Below are positions 15,655 through 24,174 of a DNA stretch of 64,000 nt, piece after piece. Where the stretch lies: the NCBI GenBank assembly GCA_020847855.1, contig JADLBH010000015.1:1-64000 (forward strand), written 5' to 3'. This DNA comes from Fimbriimonadaceae bacterium (GTDB lineage Bacteria > Armatimonadota > Fimbriimonadia > Fimbriimonadales > Fimbriimonadaceae). How positions within the stretch are numbered: the stretch's first letter is position 1; each line of letters begins with the position of its first letter. The position numbers and the translations under genes are program-made. The notes under the pieces were generated by a model. It made no database searches, had not been told where the DNA came from, and saw nothing but the letters and a program-made list of their open reading frames with translations.

Positions 15655-16908
15655 ATGCCCGTCGAGATCTTGATGCCGGAACTGGGTGAGTCCGTCCACG
15701 AAGGCACCGTCAGCAAATGGCTCAAACAGGTGGGTGACTTCGTGAAGGAGGACGAGCCGGTCGTCGAGATCATGACGGACAAAGTGAACACCGAGCTGGG
15801 TGCGCCTGCGAGCGGATATCTCGTCCAGATCATCATCCCCGAGGGCTCGGACGTCGAGGTGTTCAACCCCATGGGTCTCATCGAGCCGGACGAGGCCGCG
15901 GCGAAGGCCGCACTCAAGGGTGGAACGCCACCCGCCGAGGCGACCCCGGCAGCCCCCACCCCCACCATGCCCGCAGCACCCACGGCACCGGCCCCGGTGG
16001 GCCAGCCCGTTCCCGCCGCAGAACGAAGAAGGCTTTCGCCGCTGGTCAGAACGATGGCGAAGGAGCACAGCGTGAGCGCAGAGGAGCTTGCCTCGATCCC
16101 TGGTTCGGGAGCAGGGGGACGAGTGAACCGACGCGACCTGGAGGGGTTCCTCGCCCGGCGAGGCGCACCTGGAACACAACCGACCGCCGCTCCCACCGTA
16201 GCCTCGGGACCGGACAAGGATACCTACGCGCTCACCGGAATGCGGAAGATGATCGCAGACCACATGGTGAGGAGCTCGCAAGTGCCGACGGTGAGCACGC
16301 TCACCGAAGTGGACGTGACCGCCCTCGTGCAGTTCCGCGCTGCGAACAAGGACTCCTTCCTAGCCCAGTACGGGGTGAAGTTTACGTACACACCCTTCTT
16401 TATGAAGGCGCTCGCGGAGTGCCTCACCGAGTTCCCGGCGCTGAACTCCTCGATTGACGGGTACCAGGTCACCGTCAACAAGAACGTCCACATGGGAGTC
16501 GCGGTCTCACTGGGAGAGAAAGGGGAGGGCGGCTTGATCGTGCCTGTCATCCGCGACTGCCAAGCCAAGACGGTAGTCGAGTTGGCCAAGGATCTCGAGG
16601 TCATCGCTGCCAAGGCCCGCACCAGCACCCTCGACGTCACGGACGTACAGGGGGCGACGTTCACCCTCACGAACCCCGGCTCGTACGGGGCGATCCTCGG
16701 CACCCCCATGATCAGCGCGCCCCAGGCGGGAATCTTGGGAACCTACGGCATCGTGAAGCGGCCCGTGATCGTGGAGGACATGATCGCGGTCCGATCCATC
16801 ATGAACCTGGTGCTCACCTACGACCATCGGCTCGTGGACGGCTTGATGGCGGGCAGGTTCCTGCAGAGCCTCAAGGCCAAGCTCGAACAGTTCCTGTTCT
16901 TCCGCTAG
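15655..16908 (+). CDS. 2-oxo acid dehydrogenase E2 (dihydrolipoamide acyltransferase)
   Basis: The 417-residue protein has the standard E2 order. The lipoyl domain covers residues 1-77 with the lipoylated Lys43 in EIMTDKVNTEL. An Ala/Pro-rich linker follows (about 90-120), then a peripheral subunit-binding domain (about 122-160, LSPLVRTMAKEHSVSAEELA) and the catalytic acyltransferase core, which ends with the active-site YDHRLVDGLMAGRFL. It transfers acyl groups from E1 to CoA. Whether it belongs to pyruvate or branched-chain complexes is not clear; the E1 genes in this window lie about 41 kb away at 58048-60040. No E3 gene is visible. Its stop TAG shares the CTAG with the convergent gene's stop. 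Confidence 0.9.
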   Translation: MPVEILMPELGESVHEGTVSKWLKQVGDFVKEDEPVVEIMTDKVNTELGAPASGYLVQIIIPEGSDVEVFNPMGLIEPDEAAAKAALKGGTPPAEATPAAPTPTMPAAPTAPAPVGQPVPAAERRRLSPLVRTMAKEHSVSAEELASIPGSGAGGRVNRRDLEGFLARRGAPGTQPTAAPTVASGPDKDTYALTGMRKMIADHMVRSSQVPTVSTLTEVDVTALVQFRAANKDSFLAQYGVKFTYTPFFMKALAECLTEFPALNSSIDGYQVTVNKNVHMGVAVSLGEKGEGGLIVPVIRDCQAKTVVELAKDLEVIAAKARTSTLDVTDVQGATFTLTNPGSYGAILGTPMISAPQAGILGTYGIVKRPVIVEDMIAVRSIMNLVLTYDHRLVDGLMAGRFLQSLKAKLEQFLFFR

Positions 16909-17300
16909 TCGGGGAGACAATCCACGAGGTCGTCGTGGCCGCAATAGAAGTGTTGAGTGACCGTGCCTGGCCGAAACCAGACCAGTCCGGGCGGAACCCC
17001 AGGCAAGCTGAACTCGGCCACCGCCCTGCCCTCCTCCGGGGATAGCTCGCTTCCGTCCAATCGTGCAACGATGAGGTGCAAGAGGTCGTCCTCACCTTCG
17101 AACTGATAGCGGAAGTCCCCGATCCTCCCCCCGAAGTCGTTCTCCTCGATCCCGACGCTCGCAAGTGCGACGACTCCAGGCCGATCGTGGGCCGGGTCGA
17201 ATGCGGGCAACCGAATCGTTTCCCCGGCCCGGGTGCAACGCGCGACCTGGGCGAGGACCGCATCTCGCCGTGCGAGTTCCTCGGGCGTGGGTGCCAACAT
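16905..17300 (-). CDS. small hypothetical protein downstream of tRNA-Ser
   Basis: The 131-residue protein starts at ATG 17300, 10 nt after the tRNA gene's 3' end, and ends at a TAG that shares bases with the E2 stop. It has a helical N-terminus (APTPEELARRDAVLAQVARC) and a beta-rich remainder with IRLPAFDPAHDRPGV and VWFRPGTVTQHFYCGHDDLV. There is no signal peptide. A longer reading through the tRNA is rejected. No family recognised; it may be transcribed together with the tRNA. Confidence 0.55.
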   Translation of the reverse strand: MLAPTPEELARRDAVLAQVARCTRAGETIRLPAFDPAHDRPGVVALASVGIEENDFGGRIGDFRYQFEGEDDLLHLIVARLDGSELSPEEGRAVAEFSLPGVPPGLVWFRPGTVTQHFYCGHDDLVDCLPD

Positions 17301-17309
17301 TCTTGAGCC

Positions 17310-17400
17310 TGGCGGAGTGGGTGGGATTCGAACCCACGATACGGTTTTGCCGTATACGCGATTTCCAATCGCGCTCCTTCGACCACTCGGACACCACTCC
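17310..17400 (-). tRNA. tRNA-Ser (anticodon GGA)
   Basis: The 91-nt minus-strand sequence folds as a class II tRNA. The acceptor stem is GGAGTGG with CCACTCC, followed by discriminator G and an encoded CCA. The D-arm contains GAGTGGTCGAAGGA, and the anticodon stem CGCGA/TCGCG holds the loop TTGGAAA, giving anticodon GGA. A long variable arm (ATACGG-CAAAA-CCGTAT) and a T-arm GTGGG-TTCGAAT-CCCAC complete it. It decodes UCC and UCU. A CATAAT -10 box lies 11 nt upstream (17412-17417, minus strand). Confidence 0.96.
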
Positions 17401-17411
17401 GCGAGGCTCAG

Positions 17412-17417
17412 ATTATG
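17412..17417 (-). promoter_or_regulatory. -10 hexamer of the tRNA-Ser promoter
   Basis: CATAAT on the minus strand is 11 nt upstream of the tRNA 5' end, between the M32 gene stop and the tRNA. Confidence 0.45.
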
Positions 17418-17422
17418 ACCGG

Positions 17423-18907
17423 TCAGGCCAGCCCGTAGACGGCACGGTACTTCGAGGTGATCCCGGCAAGATAGTCCTCGGGCCCAAGAGGCTTGCCTGT
17501 GACCCGTTGGATCAGTTCGGTGGGTTTGTACTTGCTCCCGTGCCGGTAGACCTTCTCGACCAGCCACGCTAGGATCGGAGCGAAGTCGCCTCGGGTGAGC
17601 ATTGCGTCGGTATCGCCAAGATCCCGCTGGAGGCAAGCCCAGATTTGATAGCTAAGCACATTGCCCATCGAGTACGTCGGGAAGTACCCAATCGAGCCGC
17701 TGCTCCAATGTACGTCCTGCATGCATCCCACGGCGTCGGTCTCCGGCACGATGCCGAGATACTGGCGGTACTTTTCGTTCCACGCCTCGGGAAGGTCCTT
17801 GACGTCGAGCTTTCCAGCGACCATGTCGCACTCGAGCTCGAAACGGACCATGATGTGCATGTTGTAGGTGACCTCGTCGGCCTCGACCCGGATCAAGGAG
17901 GGTTTCACCGTACAGTTCGCTTTGTAGACCGCCTCCGGCCCGACGTCCGGAAGGGCGGGGAAGGCCTCGCGTAGGGGCGCATAGCACCATTGCCAAAACG
18001 CCCGGCTCCTTCCGATGATGTTCTCCCAGGTGCGCGACTGGCTCTCGTGAATCCCCAAAGAGACGCCGCCGGCAAGCGGCGTTCTATCCCACGTCGCGGG
18101 GGAGTTCTGCTCGTAAAGCCCGTGGCCTGCCTCGTGCAGCCCGGAGTAGAGCGAGCTCGTCACGACCTCGTTGTAGCGGTTCGTGAGCCTCACGTCGTTC
18201 ACCGAGAAATTGGTACAGAACGGATGGGGAGCGGCGTCTTGTCGGCCGCTCTCCCCACGGAAGCCCAACTTCTGGATCACGGCCCACGTGAAGCTTGCCT
18301 GCTTCTCGGCGGGCCATTGACCTACGAGGAAGCCATCCTCGATCGGGCTTGCCAGTTGCGTCTCCTCGATGAGCTCGACAAGTGGCTGGCGGATGCCATC
18401 GAACATTGCTTGCCAACCCGCCGCGGTCGCGCCTTCCTCGTACTGGTCCGTGAGCGCGTCATAGGGATGGTCGGTGAAACCGAGGTGGCCTGCCTCTTCC
18501 TTGCAGATCTCCACGAGCTCGCCCAGGATCGGACGGAACATCGCGTAATCGTTGGCTTTGCGCGCCTTCATCCAAAGCTCGTGGCCCTGGGTGGCGAGCA
18601 GAGCCTTGCGTCCCACCAGTTCGCTGGGGAGCTTGGTTGCAAGATCGAGCTCTCTCCTCACCACGCGGGCGAGGGCGCGATCGTCCTCAGACTCCGCCTC
18701 GGCCTCCGCTTGGCCGAGCGCAGCGCGAGTTTGGTCGCTGACCAGGGACTCGTGGAGCTTCGTGCTCAAGATCCCGACTTGCTCGGCCCTGGCCTCGGCG
18801 CCCCCGCTCGGCATGTTCGTTTGCTGGTCCCAGTCCATGAGGGCGAGGGCAACGCCCATCGCGTTTACCTCGTACATCCTATCCTTGAGCCTCTCGACGC
18901 CATACAT
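17423..18907 (-). CDS. M32 family metallocarboxypeptidase (carboxypeptidase Taq type)
   Basis: The 494-residue protein has the normal M32 length and removes C-terminal residues from peptides using zinc. The zinc site HEAGH is at 258-262 (SGLHEAGHGLYEQ), followed by the M32 signature HESQSR in GVSLGIHESQSRTWEN. Further family features are NFSVNDVRLTNRY before the site and a C-terminal YFPTYSMGNVLSYQIW. It lacks a signal peptide, so it is cytoplasmic and probably works in peptide turnover. The start is ATG 18907. It is followed on the same strand by the tRNA-Ser, which has its own -10 box. Confidence 0.9.
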   Translation of the reverse strand: MYGVERLKDRMYEVNAMGVALALMDWDQQTNMPSGGAEARAEQVGILSTKLHESLVSDQTRAALGQAEAEAESEDDRALARVVRRELDLATKLPSELVGRKALLATQGHELWMKARKANDYAMFRPILGELVEICKEEAGHLGFTDHPYDALTDQYEEGATAAGWQAMFDGIRQPLVELIEETQLASPIEDGFLVGQWPAEKQASFTWAVIQKLGFRGESGRQDAAPHPFCTNFSVNDVRLTNRYNEVVTSSLYSGLHEAGHGLYEQNSPATWDRTPLAGGVSLGIHESQSRTWENIIGRSRAFWQWCYAPLREAFPALPDVGPEAVYKANCTVKPSLIRVEADEVTYNMHIMVRFELECDMVAGKLDVKDLPEAWNEKYRQYLGIVPETDAVGCMQDVHWSSGSIGYFPTYSMGNVLSYQIWACLQRDLGDTDAMLTRGDFAPILAWLVEKVYRHGSKYKPTELIQRVTGKPLGPEDYLAGITSKYRAVYGLA

Positions 18908-18949
18908 TGCCTCAGGCTACCGCCTCGCGATCGCGGGCGCAGGACGTGG

Positions 18950-19543
18950 CTACCGCGTGAGCACGGGCTGAAGGATCGGCTGGACGGCCAAGAAGGCGTC
19001 CACGACCTCTGGCGCGAACTTGTGACCGCGATAGCTGGCGATGAGTCGAGTGGCCGCCGCTTCACCGTGCGCCGAGAGCCAGGGCGCCCCGAAGGCGTGA
19101 ACGTCGAAGGCCTCGGCCAGGCCCACGCACTGCGCCAGGAAGGGAAGGCTCGCCCCTCGCAGCCCCTGAGGATAACCGCTCCCGTCCCATCGCTCGTGGT
19201 GGTTCCGCACGGCCTCTGCGACCTCGCCGCCAAACCCGGCTTCGAACAAGACATCACGGGCGAGTTCGGTGTGCTCACGCATTACAGCGAGTGACTCTGG
19301 GTCCACCGGGCCCCGCATGGTGAGGATGGATTCCTCGACCGCGAGCTTGCCCACATCGTGGAGCAGGGCCGCGCGGTGGAGCACGACCAATTCGTCGTCG
19401 CTGAACCCGTATCGCTCCCCCGTCGCGACCGCGTACACAGCCACCCGGTGAGCGTGCGCACGCTCTCCCCGAGAGTGAGCCTCGAGGCGCAGCAACAGGT
19501 CCCGAGCAAGGTTCATTTCCAAGGCTTCAGAAGGCAGGCTCAC
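18950..19543 (-). CDS. HD-GYP domain phosphohydrolase
   Basis: The 197-residue protein is a stand-alone HD-GYP domain: HRAALLHDVGKLAVEESIL (HD metal ligands and Lys), then NHHERWDGSGYPQGL, carrying the GYP-type motif. Such domains hydrolyse cyclic di-GMP or related nucleotides. No receiver or sensory domain is attached. The start ATG 19543 overlaps the end of selA by 4 bp, so synthesis is coupled to selA, an unusual partner. A housekeeping HD hydrolase with another substrate remains possible. Confidence 0.8.
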   Translation of the reverse strand: MSLPSEALEMNLARDLLLRLEAHSRGERAHAHRVAVYAVATGERYGFSDDELVVLHRAALLHDVGKLAVEESILTMRGPVDPESLAVMREHTELARDVLFEAGFGGEVAEAVRNHHERWDGSGYPQGLRGASLPFLAQCVGLAEAFDVHAFGAPWLSAHGEAAATRLIASYRGHKFAPEVVDAFLAVQPILQPVLTR

Positions 19544-20835
19544 CCGCCGAGCACCCTACACGTGTACCGAACCTCGTCAGGGGTGGCCGTGCGAGGGTCG
19601 AGCCAAAAGTGCCCATCCTTGATGTAGCCGAGTACGGGCGGATCGGCCGCCCGGAGCCGCTGGGCAAGGGCGTCCGGCGACTCCGACCGAACCCGGCAAG
19701 CCCAGGACGCGACCCCGCTTCCGGGCAGGGAGCCCCCGCCCACGACCGTCACCGCCCTGACGGCATTTGCGGGCCCAGGGGAAGACTTCGCGAGCCGCTT
19801 CGCGTCGCGAAGGACCTGTTCCAGTGGCCTTTTCAACGAAGCCCATACCGGAATCTCGTCGTGACGACCCTCCAGGTAGAGCCGCAGGGTCGCGGCCAGG
19901 GCCGCGAGGGTCAGCTTGTCCACCCGGAACGCTCTCGCGAGCGGATGCTTTGCGATAGCGCGGACCGCCTGTGACGATCCCAAGATGAGTCCGGCCTGGG
20001 GACCCCCGAGCAGCTTGTCCCCGCTCGCGACGACCATATCCGGACCCGCAGCGATTGCCTCAGCGAGGGTTCGCTCCGAGGGCAAGCCATAGGCCGTGGT
20101 ATCCACGAGGCATCCACTTCCCACGTCATCTATGAAGATCCCTGACCGTGCCCGGCACATCGCTGCCAAATCCTCCGGGGCGGGCGATTCGACGAATCCC
20201 ACGATCTGAAAATTGGACGGATGGCAGCGGAGCACCGCTCCGGTTTGGTCGTGCCACGCCGCTTCATAGTCCGCCAACCGGGTCTTGTTCGTGCATCCCA
20301 CCTCCCGGAGCACGGCTCCTGAGGCGGCGACGATCTCCGGGAGACGGAACGAGCCCCCGATCTCCACCATCTCGCCCCTAGAGAGCAATACCTCCCGGCC
20401 CTGGCAGTGCGCCGCAAGACACAGGACGATCGCGGCTGCGCAGTTGTTCACGACCAGGGCGTCCTCGGCACCGGTGAGCGCCACCAGGTACTCGCGAACA
20501 CGCTCCTGCCGGTCGCCGCGTGCGCCGCTCGAGACGTCCAGTTCGACCACAGCGTGTCCGAGGCTCGCTTGTAGTATCGCCCCCACCGCTTCGCGGGCGA
20601 GGACGGCGCGGCCCAGACCCGTATGGAGGACGGTGCCGCTCATGTTCACCGCAGGGGCAGGGAACGCACCGCTCATGCGCGCGAGTTCTGCCAGGGCAAG
20701 TTCTTGGGCATCGCCGCCTGTCGAGCGCACTCGAGAGATCGCCGATCGTGCCGCCATGACTCGCAGGCGCACTGGCCCTTCGCCCAACGTTCGGGCCAAA
20801 GCGTCAACGCTCGGTGGTCGGTTCGTACCCCTCAT
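19540..20835 (-). CDS. selA: L-seryl-tRNA(Sec) selenium transferase
   Basis: SelA is the PLP enzyme that converts Ser-tRNA(Sec) to Sec-tRNA(Sec) using selenophosphate. The 431-residue protein has the N-terminal helical domain (RPPSVDALART), the NMSGTVLHTGLGRA motif, VVNNCAAAI, and the PLP lysine Lys274 in ASGDKLLGGPQAGLI. Length and motifs are those of functional SelA. A TACAAT -10 box and a GGAGG site 5-9 nt upstream of the ATG support the start. It overlaps the HD-GYP gene by 4 bp. Neither selB, selD nor the tRNA(Sec) gene is in the window, and I saw no recoded in-frame UGA gene nearby. Confidence 0.9.
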   Translation of the reverse strand: MRGTNRPPSVDALARTLGEGPVRLRVMAARSAISRVRSTGGDAQELALAELARMSGAFPAPAVNMSGTVLHTGLGRAVLAREAVGAILQASLGHAVVELDVSSGARGDRQERVREYLVALTGAEDALVVNNCAAAIVLCLAAHCQGREVLLSRGEMVEIGGSFRLPEIVAASGAVLREVGCTNKTRLADYEAAWHDQTGAVLRCHPSNFQIVGFVESPAPEDLAAMCRARSGIFIDDVGSGCLVDTTAYGLPSERTLAEAIAAGPDMVVASGDKLLGGPQAGLILGSSQAVRAIAKHPLARAFRVDKLTLAALAATLRLYLEGRHDEIPVWASLKRPLEQVLRDAKRLAKSSPGPANAVRAVTVVGGGSLPGSGVASWACRVRSESPDALAQRLRAADPPVLGYIKDGHFWLDPRTATPDEVRYTCRVLGG

Positions 20836-20887
20836 CAGACCTCCAGTGGCAACCGATTGTAGCCAAGACGTGTACTATCGAGCAGCG

Positions 20888-21583
20888 ATGAGCGTCACAC
20901 CTCCTCCTTTTCAGGTGCAACAGGCCCCTCCGCGCTCCGGTGGCGGCAACAAGGCGTGCATTTGGGTCGCCGTGGGTCTTGTGGTGTGTTGCCTGGTCCT
21001 CATCGGGCTGGCCGCAATGTTCTTCAAGACGATGATGGGCACGGTATCGCCCTCGGTAGGTTGCATGGCGACCTTGGACGGCGCCGCCGATGCGCTCCAT
21101 GCGTACGCGGCGGACCACAACGGCAAGTACCCGGCCGCGGAAACCTGGATGGACGATATTCAGCCCTACTACGAAAAGCAGGTCGAGGAGTTCAAGGACG
21201 CACCCGAGTTCGTTCGTGGCATGGCTCCTGCCGCCGCGGACAGCGAGCTGGGATGCGACTGGTCGAAGGGCGTTGTCACGGGCGTCTCCTACAATTCGAA
21301 TCTCGCAGGAAAAGTCCGATCCGACATCCCGAATCCCACGACGACCCCGCTCGTCTACGAGGTTCCCACTGCTGCCCGGAACCAGCACGCGCCCTACACG
21401 GGCCCGCCCGCGACGGCCCCCCCAGGGGCGTTCGGGAACCCTCGAGACTGGGCGATCCACTACGTCGAAGGCGACAACGACTTTGGGATGGACTCGTCGG
21501 GCACGGGCTTTAACGTGAAGTCCGGGGGCCGAAAGATCGAGGTCAAAGGGGACCTTCACCAGGACGAAGGTGCCGGAAAGTGA
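20888..21583 (+). CDS. single-pass membrane protein with pseudopilin-like domain
   Basis: The 231-residue protein has a short Pro-rich cytoplasmic N-terminus, one transmembrane helix (about 24-46, IWVAVGLVVCCLVLIGLAAM) and an extracytoplasmic domain. That domain begins DGAADALHAYAADHNGKYPA and then ETWMDDIQPYYEK, a pattern seen in pseudopilin-like (GspG-type) globular domains. It lacks a prepilin peptidase site (no GFTLIE), so it is not itself a processed pilin. A weak -10 (TACTAT, 20873-20878) lies 9 nt upstream of the ATG. It precedes tatA. The function is unknown. Confidence 0.6.
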   Translation: MSVTPPPFQVQQAPPRSGGGNKACIWVAVGLVVCCLVLIGLAAMFFKTMMGTVSPSVGCMATLDGAADALHAYAADHNGKYPAAETWMDDIQPYYEKQVEEFKDAPEFVRGMAPAAADSELGCDWSKGVVTGVSYNSNLAGKVRSDIPNPTTTPLVYEVPTAARNQHAPYTGPPATAPPGAFGNPRDWAIHYVEGDNDFGMDSSGTGFNVKSGGRKIEVKGDLHQDEGAGK

Positions 21584-21627
21584 ACACCTCGGTCGAACCC
21601 TATCGTCTTTAATTATGGAACCGATAC

Positions 21628-21633
21628 TATAAT
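21628..21633 (+). promoter_or_regulatory. perfect -10 TATAAT of a leaderless-type tatA promoter
   Basis: TATAAT is 7 nt before ATG 21641. An upstream ATG at 21632 overlaps the hexamer itself and would lie before the predicted start of transcription, so 21641 is preferred as the start codon. Confidence 0.65.
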
Positions 21634-21640
21634 GGAAGCC

Positions 21641-21853
21641 ATGTGGATCCTCCCGCTGTCGTTCATCCAAGGACAAGAGTGGCTGATCATACTGATCGCC
21701 ATCCTCGTACTCTTCGGAGGGACGAAGATCCCTCAGCTGATGCGAGGGATCGGAAAAGGGGTCGGCGAGCTCCAAGAGGGCCTGAAGGAAGGGAAGCGAA
21801 AGTTCAGCGAGGAGTTGAACGACAATTCCCCCGAGCCCACCGAGAGCAAGTAG
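21641..21853 (+). CDS. tatA: Sec-independent protein translocase TatA/TatE
   Basis: The 70-residue protein shows the TatA layout: a short N-terminus, one transmembrane helix with LIILIAILVLFGGTKIP, an amphipathic helix (LMRGIGKGVGELQEGLKEG) and a charged acidic tail. TatA oligomerises to form the export pathway for folded proteins recruited by TatC. Likely substrates exist in this window: the NHL protein (SRRELLR) and the Gfo/Idh protein (TRRDFLRR). tatC is not in the window. The start at 21641 matches the promoter geometry. Confidence 0.85.
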   Translation: MWILPLSFIQGQEWLIILIAILVLFGGTKIPQLMRGIGKGVGELQEGLKEGKRKFSEELNDNSPEPTESK

Positions 21854-21895
21854 AGCCGAGGGCGGTGTAAGTGCAGTTTGCTGTACGATAGCAGC

Positions 21896-22864
21896 ATGAC
21901 CGCGATCTCCCCCGAGTCGCTGGTCGAGACCGTCCAACGTGCTCTCAGCCGGGTCGAGCCCTCTGCCGCGCTCCCCATCGGGCACCGGATCCCGTTCCAC
22001 TGGCCCCCGCACTTGCTGAGCGGCGACTATCATATCGCCCCGCACGACTGGAGCGGGAACACTTCGTTCCAGGACATGGACGAGACGTTCGCGGTCGAGC
22101 TTGCGCACAACTCGGCCGGCGTGTTCGGCCGCACCGTGGACCTCTGGAACGAGGCCAAGGGCGCGAGCGCCGAGGAGGTCGTGGAGTTGCTCAAGCTCGG
22201 TGCCCAGCCGCTTCTGAACCGCCAACGCGCGGCCTCGGAGGCCCTGGGCCTTACTTCAAGGCTCACTGCGCCGATCCCCGAGCTCGAACCGCACCAATGG
22301 CTCTGCCTCCTGCTCTGCCGGGACCGTGACGTCGCGCACGACGCCATGACCCTCATCGAGGCCCATGCCAGCGAGGTTCCTTTCGGTCGCGCCCTGATCT
22401 TGTTGCTGCGAGATCGGCGGCACCCGTACCGGCGCGTGGCGCATTGGTGCGTGCTCGACATGTTCGAGGATCTTCCGTCGCTTTGCCCCAGTTCCACGCT
22501 CCAAACCGAGGCCGTGCGCGCGATCCGAGACCTCATTTGGGATGCTGAAGACGATTACGGAAGGGCGGTGTACAAGGCCGGGGTCGTGCTCGGGGGCCAT
22601 ATCTGCACCGCGGAATCGGCAGAAGTGTTGTTCGAGTGTGTGAAGGCACCGTCCAAAATCGGGCGGAGAAGCGCCCTTCACGCCCTCTTCCACGTCGCCG
22701 AGTGGATGCCAGAGCTGCGCGAGCGGGCCGTCGTAACCCTTCACCAGGCTGCGGAGGCCGACCCCGAACCCATGCTCCGCCAATACGCCGCTTGCATGGC
22801 GGCGGACGTCGAAGCGGGAGGGATTGACCACGTCGCTGAACCCATGTTCCCGGAGGAGCCGTGA
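21896..22864 (+). CDS. HEAT-repeat-like soluble protein
   Basis: The 322-residue protein is helical and rich in Leu/Ala/Arg. Several stretches resemble HEAT repeats, for example FGRALILLLRDRRHPYRRVAHW and KIGRRSALHALFHVAEWMPEL. No signal peptide is present. A TACGAT -10 box ends 6 nt before ATG 21896, again leaderless in style; an upstream TTG reading at 21878 is rejected. The stop overlaps the next start by 4 bp (GTGA), coupling it to the PBP4-type gene. I infer a scaffold function only from the repeat pattern. Confidence 0.6.
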   Translation: MTAISPESLVETVQRALSRVEPSAALPIGHRIPFHWPPHLLSGDYHIAPHDWSGNTSFQDMDETFAVELAHNSAGVFGRTVDLWNEAKGASAEEVVELLKLGAQPLLNRQRAASEALGLTSRLTAPIPELEPHQWLCLLLCRDRDVAHDAMTLIEAHASEVPFGRALILLLRDRRHPYRRVAHWCVLDMFEDLPSLCPSSTLQTEAVRAIRDLIWDAEDDYGRAVYKAGVVLGGHICTAESAEVLFECVKAPSKIGRRSALHALFHVAEWMPELRERAVVTLHQAAEADPEPMLRQYAACMAADVEAGGIDHVAEPMFPEEP

Positions 22865-24174
22865 CGATCCTCGCCGCCTGGATCGCTGCCGCCCACACCG
22901 GACTCGCCGCCGACCTTGACCGAATCCTGGGTTCCTCTGTTTTCGAGGGTGCGACGCTAGGAGTTTGCGTGACAAGGATGGACGGCTCGGTCGTCTACGA
23001 ACGGAACGGAGATCGGCCCTTGGTCCCCGCCTCTTGCCAGAAGGCGTACACCGCCGCGCTCTGCCTGTACCGGCTGGGTGCGGACTACCGGCCCGAGACC
23101 AAGATATGGCGCACGGAGTATGGTGCCTATGTCGAAGCCCCAGGCGACCCCGGACTGAGCGCGAGCCAGCTTCGCAAGGCCCGTGAGGAGCTCTCGATCC
23201 CCAAGGGGGCCACTGTGCGGGTTCGAGAGGCGTACCGACCGGGTCACGGCCCCGGATGGACTTGGGACGACCTGCCCTACGACTATGCCGCCCAAGTCTC
23301 GGCGTTCTCGGCGGACCACTGTTCGTTCGTGGCCCAGGCGACGGCAGGGAGGCTGCTCCCGCTCGATCCTGCTCTCAATATCCGCGTACGGCGGGTCGGC
23401 ACGAGAGGCAAGTGGAAGGTGCAATACGACCCCACACGAGCTGCGATGACGGTCTCGGGTCGGCTTCCTCAAGCGGCGACCGACCTCGAAGAACTGGCCC
23501 AGCCCGACCCGAGTGCCTACGCGGCCCGTCTCCTGGGTGGCAGATACGAAGCGGCTCAGGAAGGGCCCCCCGATCGCCCGCCCGACCTTACTATCCAAGG
23601 AGCCCCGATCCACACCCTTCTCAAAGAATGTTGTGAAGAGAGCATGAACCCGTCCGCCGAGCACTTCCTTTTCCTCGGCTCGAAAGCACGGGATTATTCC
23701 GGCGCAGGACGGGAGATGCGCTCCTTCTTGGAGACCACCGTGGGCGTCGCCCCCGGTTCGGTGGAACCGGTGGACGGCTCTGGACTGAGTCGCCGCAACC
23801 GCACAAGCGCCGAGGCCATGTGCCAACTCTTCCGGTGGGCCGCTTCAGCGGGCCTGTCCGCCGAGCTCGAGGAAGTCTTGGCAGCGGGGGGCGAGGGCAC
23901 GTTGGAGAAGCGGCTCACGGGGTCGTCGTTCGTAGGGAAGACAGGCACGATGACGGGGATCGTGGGCCTGTGCGGCGTTCTGACCGACGCCAGTGGCACA
24001 AAGCTTGCGATGACCTTCCTCGTCAATGGAAGCAGGGGGCCGGCAAGCAAGGTTCGGAGCGCTCAAGACGAGTTTGTCCGGACGCTGGAGGAGAGCACTG
24101 GAAGCGGAAGGGAAGTGGCGGACCTGGCTCCCTTCCCGGGCCCTGGGCCTGCTCGTAGCCGTCGCGACGATTGA
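22861..24174 (+). CDS. dacB: D-alanyl-D-alanine carboxypeptidase/endopeptidase, PBP4 (S13) type
   Basis: The 437-residue exported enzyme trims peptidoglycan stem peptides and can cut cross-links. The start at GTG 22861 gives a short signal (TILAAWIAAAHTGLAA). Active-site motifs are present: SxxK as PASCQKAYTA (nucleophile Ser and Lys), SxN as SMN in CCEESMNPSAEHF, and KTG in FVGKTGTMTG. The PBP4-type insert between SxxK and SxN is present and contains QVSAFSADHCSF. The length suits the family. The C-terminus overlaps the next ORF by 149 bp in another frame. Confidence 0.85.
   Translation: MTILAAWIAAAHTGLAADLDRILGSSVFEGATLGVCVTRMDGSVVYERNGDRPLVPASCQKAYTAALCLYRLGADYRPETKIWRTEYGAYVEAPGDPGLSASQLRKAREELSIPKGATVRVREAYRPGHGPGWTWDDLPYDYAAQVSAFSADHCSFVAQATAGRLLPLDPALNIRVRRVGTRGKWKVQYDPTRAAMTVSGRLPQAATDLEELAQPDPSAYAARLLGGRYEAAQEGPPDRPPDLTIQGAPIHTLLKECCEESMNPSAEHFLFLGSKARDYSGAGREMRSFLETTVGVAPGSVEPVDGSGLSRRNRTSAEAMCQLFRWAASAGLSAELEEVLAAGGEGTLEKRLTGSSFVGKTGTMTGIVGLCGVLTDASGTKLAMTFLVNGSRGPASKVRSAQDEFVRTLEESTGSGREVADLAPFPGPGPARSRRDD

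Noticed and set aside
17301-17636. N-terminal extension of the gene at 16905 through the tRNA
   Set aside because: The longer reading (start 17636) crosses a fully paired tRNA-Ser on the same strand; ATG 17300 just after the tRNA is the sensible start.
17990-19294. 434-codon open frame on the plus strand
   Set aside because: Antisense to the M32 carboxypeptidase and HD-GYP genes, both with intact active-site motifs.
20804-22225. 473-codon open frame on the minus strand
   Set aside because: Antisense to tatA and its neighbours, which have homology or promoter support.
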